Below are positions 17,876 to 24,589 of a stretch of 64,000 nucleotides of DNA, one piece after another; position 1 is the stretch's first letter, and each line of letters starts with the position of its first letter. The translations under genes and the position numbers were made by a program. This DNA is from Roseateles depolymerans (GTDB lineage: Bacteria > Pseudomonadota > Gammaproteobacteria > Burkholderiales > Burkholderiaceae_C), in NCBI RefSeq assembly GCF_003387155.1, contig NZ_QUMT01000002.1:67694-131693 (forward strand), written 5' to 3'. The notes beneath the pieces are model-generated. The model worked only from the letters and a program-made list of their open reading frames with translations. It was not told where the DNA came from and did not search any database.

Positions 17876-18886
17876 ATGACGATGCTTCATTGCCGCGCCT
17901 TGGCGGCTGCTGCGCTGTGCCTGACGGCCGGCGCCACCTGGGCCACTGAGAACAGCCAGGTCCGTGGCCTGCTGGGGGCACCGTCCTACGAACTGGCCAC
18001 GCCCCAGTTTCCCGGCGTGTACGGCCAGATCTGGGCGCAGCACTATGAAGCGACCAAGCTGCGCGATGCCAATGGCAACACGCCCACCACCAGCACCACC
18101 ATTCCCGGTGTCGGCACGCTGCCGCTGACGGTGCAGGGCAGTGTGCGCGCCGATGTGCTGGTGCCGCGCGTGACCTTCGTTACCGACCAGATCGTGTGGG
18201 ACGGCCGCCTGGGCTTTTCCGCGGCGCTGCCGATGGTGCACCAGACCACCCATGTGAACCTGAGCACCACGCTGCCGGCCGCCACGCCGCAGCAGGTGGT
18301 GGCTGCGGTGAACGGCGCCCTGGCCACGGCCAGCGCGCAGCGCTCGGGCAGCCATTCGGGTCTGGCGGACCCTGAACTGGCCGCCTACATCGACTGGGCC
18401 CAGGATGAGTCGCGCATCGTGGCCGGTGTGGCGATGAATCCGCCGCTGGGGGACTACGACAAGAACCGCGTGGTCAATACCGGCGCCGGCAAGTACTGGA
18501 CCTTCAAGCCGCTGCTGGTGGCCACGCGCGCCTGGGAGAACGGTTTCTCCGTCGGCCTGCGCGCCACCTACTCGTTCAACACTCGCAATGACGACACCGG
18601 CGTGAAGTCGGGCCAGTACCTGCATGCGGACTGGAGCGGCATGTACCGCGTGACCGACCAGTGGCAACTGGGTCTGCAGGGCTATGTGGTCAAGCAGTTC
18701 ACCGCCGACACCGGTGCTGGCACGCTGCCCAACAAGGTGCAGGCCCTGTCGGCCGGCCCGGTCATCGCCTATGTGGCCGAGAGCGGCAACTGGGGCGTGG
18801 ACCTGAAGACCATGCAGGAATTCGCGGTCCGCAACCGTCCCCAGGGCACGGTCACCTGGCTGCGCCTCAACGTCCGTCTCGACTGA
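17876..18886 (+). CDS. SphA/MetA-type outer-membrane channel protein
   Basis: The 336-residue protein carries a signal peptide (cleavage near TWATE) followed by alternating beta strands with aromatic ends typical of an outer-membrane barrel. The overall pattern (PQFPGVYGQIWAQHY near the N-terminus, many Tyr/Trp-rich strands, ending VTWLRLNVRL) fits the family named for the phenol meta-cleavage pathway protein and SphA, which take up hydrophobic compounds. The substrate is not predictable. The last 20 bp overlap the end of the convergent gene at 18867-19538. Confidence 0.75.
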   Translation: MTMLHCRALAAAALCLTAGATWATENSQVRGLLGAPSYELATPQFPGVYGQIWAQHYEATKLRDANGNTPTTSTTIPGVGTLPLTVQGSVRADVLVPRVTFVTDQIVWDGRLGFSAALPMVHQTTHVNLSTTLPAATPQQVVAAVNGALATASAQRSGSHSGLADPELAAYIDWAQDESRIVAGVAMNPPLGDYDKNRVVNTGAGKYWTFKPLLVATRAWENGFSVGLRATYSFNTRNDDTGVKSGQYLHADWSGMYRVTDQWQLGLQGYVVKQFTADTGAGTLPNKVQALSAGPVIAYVAESGNWGVDLKTMQEFAVRNRPQGTVTWLRLNVRLD

Positions 18887-19538
18887 AGGTCCAGTTGACG
18901 CCGAACGCCCACCACGGGCGTGTCTGCGGGCCCAGATGAGCCGCTCGGCTCAGGTCCAGCGACAGGCGTTCATCCACCAGATAGCGAACCCCGCCCCGCC
19001 AGTGGCGGGCCCCATGGTCGTCAAAGCGTTCCGCCACGAACGACCAGTGGGGCGACGGGGTCCATTCCGCCGCCAAGCCACGTCGTGACGACGAGCCCAC
19101 GCCCGGCTGCTGGTCCAGCCCCAGGTTGCCATGCACCGCCAGCGCGGGCGTGGCTTGCCATGTCACCGGTACCAAGAGCTGGCTGCTGGTGTAGCGGCCC
19201 TCACGACCGGTCCAGTTCGCGCCCACCGACGCGCCCACGCTCCAGCTTGGGTTGAGCGGCATGGCCCATTTGGCCTGGGGACCAACGAGGGTCAAAGCAG
19301 CTTCTCCGGGCGCACGCACGCGGTCCAGATTCAATCCCCATTCCAGCGCACCCAGCCGGCAGCCGGGGCCTGCATGCGTGAGCGTGCCGCTGTCGTGGAC
19401 GTTGCGTTCCTGCCAGAGCTCGAGCTGGCATTGGCCGGGGTCCATGATGCTGGCGTCGTCCACCGCATGGTGGCCCCCGGCCGCTTGGGCCGAGGCTGCG
19501 ATCAGGCCGGCGAGGCCCGCCAGGCCTGCCTTGATCAT
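18867..19538 (-). CDS. Secreted beta-rich (probable outer-membrane barrel) protein
   Basis: The 223-residue protein starts with a signal peptide (MIKAGLAGLAGLIAASAQAAG) and continues with repeated amphipathic strands ending in aromatic residues, and a C-terminal Trp-Trp-Ala-Phe-Gly-Val-Asn-Trp-Thr-Phe strand, suggesting a small barrel. The segment MDPGQCQLELWQE with a second Cys in GPGCRLGALEWG suggests one disulfide. An upstream start at 19592 or 19622 is possible, but 19538 gives the clean signal peptide. It is convergent with, and overlaps by 20 bp, the SphA-type gene. No family name was recognised with confidence. Confidence 0.65.
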   Translation of the reverse strand: MIKAGLAGLAGLIAASAQAAGGHHAVDDASIMDPGQCQLELWQERNVHDSGTLTHAGPGCRLGALEWGLNLDRVRAPGEAALTLVGPQAKWAMPLNPSWSVGASVGANWTGREGRYTSSQLLVPVTWQATPALAVHGNLGLDQQPGVGSSSRRGLAAEWTPSPHWSFVAERFDDHGARHWRGGVRYLVDERLSLDLSRAAHLGPQTRPWWAFGVNWTFSRDGR

Positions 19539-19693
19539 CAGCGCCCATGGGGCCGCCAGCGGGGCTTCTTGAAGGATGCGAGGACACAGCATCGGAACGT
19601 CTGGCCTGGGGACAGGCCGCACTGCAAAAGTGCGCGGATGGTAAAGGCACGCCCCTTGCCACGGAAGCGGTCAAGTCTTCAGGAGTTCACACC

Positions 19694-20227
19694 ATGTCTG
19701 TTTCCAGCACGACCACCCCCGTCAACGACGCTGAACGTCGGCACAAGTTGTGGGATCTCATCAAGGACACGCGCTTTGCGATGTTCACCACCCGCCATGC
19801 CAACGGCCATCTGCATTCGCGTCCCATGACGCTGCAGAACCGGTCGGTGGACGAGGACGACACCCTGTGGTTCTTCATGTCCCGGTCCGGCGATCCGGTG
19901 GCGGACATTCAGGGCGACTCGATCGTGAACGTCAGCTTCGCCAATACGGACAGCGACTCTTACGTCAGCGTCTCCGGCCGCGCGGCGCTGGTGGAAGACC
20001 GCGCTCGCCGCGAGCAGCTGTGGAACAAGGCCGCCCAGGCCTGGTTCCCGCAAGGCGTGGACGATCCGGACGTGGCGCTGGTGCAGGTCAAAATCACTCA
20101 CGCCAGTTACTGGGACGTCAAGGCCAGCAAGCTGATGCAGCTGTACGCGATGGCCAAGAGCGTCGTCACCGGCGAGCCGCCGAAAAAACTGGGCGAGACC
20201 GGCGATGTGCGCATGAACGCCGGCTGA
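19694..20227 (+). CDS. Pyridoxamine 5'-phosphate oxidase-family protein (general stress protein 26-like)
   Basis: The 177-residue protein has the split-barrel flavin-binding fold: LIKDTRFAMFTTRHANGHLHSRPMT (key features FAMFTT and HSRPM), then LWFFMSRSGDPVADIQ, VNVSFANTDSDSYVSVSG and a C-terminal ITHASYWD. These match the general stress protein 26 subgroup that binds FMN or FAD; a specific reaction is not known. The start at 19694 is chosen because AGGAG lies 9 bases upstream; upstream in-frame codons overlap the opposite gene. It precedes a lipid kinase gene by 24 bp. Confidence 0.88.
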   Translation: MSVSSTTTPVNDAERRHKLWDLIKDTRFAMFTTRHANGHLHSRPMTLQNRSVDEDDTLWFFMSRSGDPVADIQGDSIVNVSFANTDSDSYVSVSGRAALVEDRARREQLWNKAAQAWFPQGVDDPDVALVQVKITHASYWDVKASKLMQLYAMAKSVVTGEPPKKLGETGDVRMNAG

Positions 20228-20251
20228 AGCAACAGGAACAAGGGTTTATTC

Positions 20252-21367
20252 ATGGCGGGTCCTCCTCTTTTTGTCGTGTTCAATCTGGCCTCCGGTCGTG
20301 GCGACCGTGAGGAGGTCCGCCGTGAGATCGAATCCGCCTGTGCCGCGCAGGGCCGACAGGCCGAACTGCTGACGGTCGATGCCCCCGATCGGCTGATGGA
20401 GACGGCGCACGAGGCCGTGCGCCGGGCCCAGAAGGCCGGCGGCATCGTCGTGGCCGCGGGCGGGGACGGCACCCTCAGCGCCGTCGCCCAGGCCACGCTG
20501 GGCAGCGGTTGCGCCTACGGTGTGCTGCCGCGCGGCACCTTCAACTATTTCAGCCGCACCCACGGCATTTCGGCGGATATCCGCGAGGCCATGAAGACCT
20601 TGCTGGAGGAGACGCCGCAACCGGTGCAGGTGGGGCTGGTCAACGGACGGGCCTTTCTCGTCAATGCCAGCGTCGGGCTGTATCCGCAACTGCTGGAAGA
20701 CCGGGAAAGCTGGAAGCAGCAATTTGGCCGCAGCCGCCTGGTGGCGCTGGGTGCGGGCATTGCGACGCTGCTCAAGGGGCACCGGTCGCTGCGTCTGCAC
20801 TTCGATGCGCCGGACGCGCCGCAAGCGCCGCGGGACCTCCGCACGCCCACCTTGTTTGTGGGCAACAACGCGCTGCAGATGGAGCAGGTGGGGCTGCCGG
20901 AATCGCGCGCCATTGACCGCGGCGAACTGGCGGGCGTGGCCTTGCGGCCAGTGGGCCGCTGGGCCTTGCTGGGGCTGCTGCTGCAAGGCGCGCTGGGCCG
21001 GCTGGGCGAGGCGGATGAGCTGGTGGATTTCTCCTTCAAGCACATGACGGTGCGGGCGCGACGATTCGGCACGCGCCGGGTGAAGGTGGCCACCGATGGC
21101 GAGATTGTCTGGATGCAGCTGCCGCTGACCTTCGAGGTGGCGCCCGAGCCGCTGATGCTGGTGCGTCCGCGCGGATTGGCGCCGGAGCGGGCCGCGCAGC
21201 AACAGGGGGCACAGGAGGCGTCGCAGCAAGGCCTCGATGCGCCCCGCGGCTTACCGCCCCAGAATCCTCAGGGTTCGACCTTGACTTCGCCCTCAGCGCA
21301 TTCAGCGCCTTCATCGGCGTCTTCGCTTGCATCGCCTCAGCCAGCCACGGAAGGACCGCCTCCGTGA
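20252..21367 (+). CDS. Diacylglycerol kinase-family lipid kinase
   Basis: The 371-residue protein has a DAGK catalytic domain: the strand FVVFNLASGRGD at the N-terminus, the nucleotide-binding GGDGT at residues 70-74 followed by LSAVAQ, the glycine-rich LPRGTFNYFSR, and NASVGLYP. Such enzymes phosphorylate diacylglycerol or related lipids with ATP. The first 300 residues are typical; the last 60 are a Ser/Pro/Ala-rich tail without a domain. The stop overlaps the GTG start of the next gene by 4 bp, implying translational coupling. Confidence 0.88.
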   Translation: MAGPPLFVVFNLASGRGDREEVRREIESACAAQGRQAELLTVDAPDRLMETAHEAVRRAQKAGGIVVAAGGDGTLSAVAQATLGSGCAYGVLPRGTFNYFSRTHGISADIREAMKTLLEETPQPVQVGLVNGRAFLVNASVGLYPQLLEDRESWKQQFGRSRLVALGAGIATLLKGHRSLRLHFDAPDAPQAPRDLRTPTLFVGNNALQMEQVGLPESRAIDRGELAGVALRPVGRWALLGLLLQGALGRLGEADELVDFSFKHMTVRARRFGTRRVKVATDGEIVWMQLPLTFEVAPEPLMLVRPRGLAPERAAQQQGAQEASQQGLDAPRGLPPQNPQGSTLTSPSAHSAPSSASSLASPQPATEGPPP

Positions 21368-22149
21368 CCTTGCTGCTGCAGGTCAGTGACCCGCATTTTG
21401 GGACCGAACGGCCTGCCGTGGTGGCCGCGCTGGAAGCGCTCTGGCGCGAGCGTGCGCCCGACCTGCTGCTGCTGACCGGGGACATCACCCAGCGCGCCCG
21501 CGTGCCGGAATTTCGTGCAGCGCGGGCATTCATCGACCGCCTCGCGCCGCGTGCGTTGCTGGCCATTCCCGGCAACCACGACATTCCCCTGTTTGACGTT
21601 TGGAGTCGTCTGCTGCATCCCTACCGGCGATTCCAGCGTCATTTCCAACCCGCGCTGGATGGGGAGTTCCTCACGGCAGACGTGCAGGTGGTCGCGGTGA
21701 ACACGACGCGCTGGTATCGGCACACGGATGGAGAACTGTCCGTCCAGCAGATCGAGCGTGTGGTGCAGCGCCTGCGGGCCGCTGAACATGCGCGCTGCCG
21801 CGTGGTGGCCGTGCATCAGCCAGTGGCGGTCACGCGCGAGAGTGACATCAGCAACCTGCTGCACGGCCATGAAGCCGCGGTCCACGCATTCGCGGAGGCG
21901 GGCGCCGACCTGATCGTGGGCGGGCACATCCATCTGCCTTTTGTCGTGCCGCTGCGCGAGCGCTGGCCGACCCTGGCGCGTCCGATGTGGGCGGTGCAGG
22001 CCGGCACCGCATTGAGCACCCGGGTGCGAGGGGGCGTGCCCAATTCGGTCAACCTCATCGAGCTGGGCGCGCAGTGGTCGGTCGAGCGTTGGGACTTCGA
22101 CGATGCGTCCGGACGCTTCGTGCAGGCGGGCACCACGATGCTGCGATGA
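21364..22149 (+). CDS. Calcineurin-like metallophosphoesterase
   Basis: The 261-residue protein shows all dinuclear-metal motifs in order: SDPHFG (Asp9, His11), LLTGDITQ, PGNHDIP, VAVHQP and GGHIHLPF. It belongs to the cAMP phosphodiesterase CpdA-like/Icc branch of metallophosphoesterases; the substrate cannot be decided. The start is GTG at 21364, overlapping the lipid-kinase stop (GTGA). Coupling to the lipid kinase suggests a joint role in phospholipid or phosphate-ester turnover, which is inference. Confidence 0.88.
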   Translation: MTLLLQVSDPHFGTERPAVVAALEALWRERAPDLLLLTGDITQRARVPEFRAARAFIDRLAPRALLAIPGNHDIPLFDVWSRLLHPYRRFQRHFQPALDGEFLTADVQVVAVNTTRWYRHTDGELSVQQIERVVQRLRAAEHARCRVVAVHQPVAVTRESDISNLLHGHEAAVHAFAEAGADLIVGGHIHLPFVVPLRERWPTLARPMWAVQAGTALSTRVRGGVPNSVNLIELGAQWSVERWDFDDASGRFVQAGTTMLR

Positions 22150-22174
22150 CGGCTGCGCGGATTGCCGGACCGGC

Positions 22175-24511
22175 TCAGTCGAGCACGGCGTGCCATTCGA
22201 TGATCTGCTTGCGGTAGTCCTCGCGGTGACGGTCCACGTAGTCCGCAAAATGGCGACGCAGCGAGAGCGCCGCCGGGCCCAGCGTCTCGCGGTCTTCCTC
22301 GGCACAGCCGCAGGCTTTGAGCAAGGTCAGGCGCTCTTTGGGCTGCATGGCGGCCAGCACGGCGGTGTAGAAGCAGTCGCCATCAAGCGGAACGTCCAGC
22401 ATTCGGCCATCGGCCAGGGGGCGATAGTGTTGATTGGCCATGCCGAGCGCCAATCGGATGGGCTCCATGCCCGTACCCTTGGGCCCGGCGGTGGAACGCA
22501 GATCACCGTTGACGGCGTCGTGGATGAACAGCGCGCGGCCCTTGGGCCATCCCGGACAGTCAGCCAGCAGGCGAGGGGCCAGTTCCGCGCTGAATTGGGA
22601 CCAGACACCGGGCGTTCGAATGTCGTCCAGGAGAGGGCGCATGGCGGCGTCGTAGTCCCTGGAGAACGCGGTGTCGATGTCGGTGAGCAGAAGCCCCGGG
22701 TCTTCCATCACGGTGTCCGTGCTCAGCGAATCCAGCCACAGGGGTTGAAGGAGCGAAGATCTGAGCTGGTTGAAGCGAAGCTGGGAAGGGACAGGGGAAG
22801 GGTAAGCGGAAGGGGAAGGTTGTACCGGTTTGGGCGCCTCCGTGCGCGCTGTCTTTTCCAGCAACTGCAGGCACCCCATCGGATCTCCCTTGTCCAGGGT
22901 CACGACCGGAATCTTCCGGGGCTCGCGCGGTTTCAGAGGATAGAGGTTGAACTTGGCAGACTTCAGAGTTGCCTCCACATCCTTCAAAATCGCATCCAGC
23001 ACGTCTTGCTCCTGCGCCGTCATCACCTGTCGCACGTCCTGCACGCCCACGAGGAATTTCAGGTGCATGCCTTTCGATCTGGAACTTTGCGTGATCTCGA
23101 TGCAGTGCTGAGTCGCGACACCCTTCAGCAGTTCAGACCGGATGTTGGCCGAGGTGTCGGGGTGGCGCTTGTTCCAGTCCCGCAGTTGGCGGGCCGTGCT
23201 CAGTGCCGCGACTTCATAGGCCCCGCGCAAGCGATAACCGGCGTCTGGCTCGGTCAGCAGGGCCCGCACGCCATCTTCCTTCCCCAGGTCTTCAAATCTG
23301 AACCATACCGTGTGAGCACAGGTCTTGGCGGCTGCGTTCGTACGCACGAGCCCGGCGCCCTGTGTGGCGCTGTTGCCCAGTAGCGGCCTCAATTGCCATT
23401 CCTTGGCCACCTTCGTGTTGAAACGCCGCAGCGCGTCAGACAAACCCTGCCCCTTGGCGGCGGCATCCTGCAGCTCCGCCTCCAGCGTGGACATCGCATG
23501 CCGGGCAGCCTCGGCGTGCCGCTTGTCTTTCACATCGGCGGGCGCGGCGTCCAGCAGCAGTCCCCCGTTCACGCTGGTGAGGGTGATCAGCGGCGGTGGC
23601 AGCACGGGGCTCCAGCTGAAGTCCTTCGACAGCGTCCGCGGCGTGCTGCTGGCCACCAGCGTCCCCGCGGGCGGATGGGACGGCGTCAGGCCGATGTTCA
23701 GCCTGAAGGCGGGGGCCAGCGTGAGCGCGGACTCCACGGGCACGCACTTGGACAGCGTGGACGTCTGGGTTGAACTCGGTCCTTCGCCCAGCACCCGATC
23801 CCAGACGGACAGGAAGGCATTGAGGGCCAACTGCGCGCCAACAGGCATCTGTTGGATGACTTCGGGCTGCCGAAGCAACCGGTCCATCTGCGGGGCCAGG
23901 ACCTGCGCGGCCTCCCAGAGCAGGCGGATGGGAGGCACCTCGAAGGTCGGGGTCCGGGCAATCTCCTCCGCCAGCGTCATCATCCGATGGGGCACCTGCA
24001 GCCGCTCCGTTGGCGAGCCGCTCTCGTAGGCCCAGGCGGAACTGATGCCGTACAGGAAGGGGATGAGGCTCCGGGTGGCTGCATCCGGCGATGTCGAGGT
24101 TTGCAGGTAGGCCTTGCACACGTCCTTGATGTCCTGCGGCGTGAGGACGGGAGGGGGAGGGGGCGGACGGTGGGGCGGGGTGCTCTTGGCGACCACCATG
24201 CCCGCACGCGCGTCCTGCGCGACGGGGCGGTCCAGTGGCGGGCGGCGAGGGAGCGGGGGCGGCGGCGGGTCCGAGGCCGGGCGGTGAGGTCGAGGGTGGC
24301 TCAGCAGTTCCACAGCGGGACGCGCGGGCAAAGGGCGGGACCGTGAGGGCGGCAGGGAGGAAAAGGCGGACGGTTCGCTCGCGGATTCACTCGTCGATTC
24401 GCTCGCCGCCGGAAGAGATGCCGGTGACTGGGCGGCTGAAGACATATCCGACGTGGACACGTCCTGGTTGAGGTCTTTCAACGCAGACGTCGCAGGGAAG
24501 GAGCTGATCAT
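22175..24511 (-). CDS. Large protein with C-terminal circularly permuted OTU-like protease module (catalytic residues present)
   Basis: The 778-residue protein has a Ser/Ala/Pro-rich disordered N-terminus (about residues 1-120, with PPPPPP-type runs), a mixed helical middle (about 125-590) with no recognised domain, and a C-terminal OTU-like module. In a normal OTU the DGxC helix comes first and the strand with the catalytic His (xHY) last. Here a segment reading PIRLALGMANQHYRPL with His695 comes first, then PLDGDCFYTAVL with Asp710 and Cys713, then LRRHFADYVDRHREDY, matching the helix that normally follows the Cys. OTU enzymes cleave ubiquitin-like conjugates or act as related cysteine proteases. 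No signal peptide or membrane helix is seen. The start 24511 is preferred to 24520 because the preceding 25 bp match those of the paralogue. Being bacterial, it may be a secreted effector; no secretion genes are nearby. Confidence 0.7.
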   Translation of the reverse strand: MISSFPATSALKDLNQDVSTSDMSSAAQSPASLPAASESTSESASEPSAFSSLPPSRSRPLPARPAVELLSHPRPHRPASDPPPPPLPRRPPLDRPVAQDARAGMVVAKSTPPHRPPPPPPVLTPQDIKDVCKAYLQTSTSPDAATRSLIPFLYGISSAWAYESGSPTERLQVPHRMMTLAEEIARTPTFEVPPIRLLWEAAQVLAPQMDRLLRQPEVIQQMPVGAQLALNAFLSVWDRVLGEGPSSTQTSTLSKCVPVESALTLAPAFRLNIGLTPSHPPAGTLVASSTPRTLSKDFSWSPVLPPPLITLTSVNGGLLLDAAPADVKDKRHAEAARHAMSTLEAELQDAAAKGQGLSDALRRFNTKVAKEWQLRPLLGNSATQGAGLVRTNAAAKTCAHTVWFRFEDLGKEDGVRALLTEPDAGYRLRGAYEVAALSTARQLRDWNKRHPDTSANIRSELLKGVATQHCIEITQSSRSKGMHLKFLVGVQDVRQVMTAQEQDVLDAILKDVEATLKSAKFNLYPLKPREPRKIPVVTLDKGDPMGCLQLLEKTARTEAPKPVQPSPSAYPSPVPSQLRFNQLRSSLLQPLWLDSLSTDTVMEDPGLLLTDIDTAFSRDYDAAMRPLLDDIRTPGVWSQFSAELAPRLLADCPGWPKGRALFIHDAVNGDLRSTAGPKGTGMEPIRLALGMANQHYRPLADGRMLDVPLDGDCFYTAVLAAMQPKERLTLLKACGCAEEDRETLGPAALSLRRHFADYVDRHREDYRKQIIEWHAVLD

Positions 24512-24536
24512 GCAAGGCACTCCGGCCGATGGAAAC
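24512..24536 (-). promoter_or_regulatory. Leader element shared with the paralogue (5' of OTU gene 1)
   Basis: Read on the minus strand, GTTTCCA followed five bases later by CCGGAGTGC precedes the ATGATCAG start. The same blocks precede the other paralogue at 26927-26951 with one base more between them. GGAG is the ribosome binding site, which fixes the start codon in both genes. Confidence 0.6.
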
Positions 24537-24589
24537 GACCTTGAGTGCCGGGTCGCCGCTGGGCGTTCGCAGGTCTGTGATCAAGACCG

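Noticed and set aside
22103-23383. Plus-strand frame of 426 codons across the OTU-like gene
   Set aside because: It overlaps the end of the metallophosphoesterase gene and the full-length minus-strand paralogue, which has matching homology and leader; the plus frame has neither.
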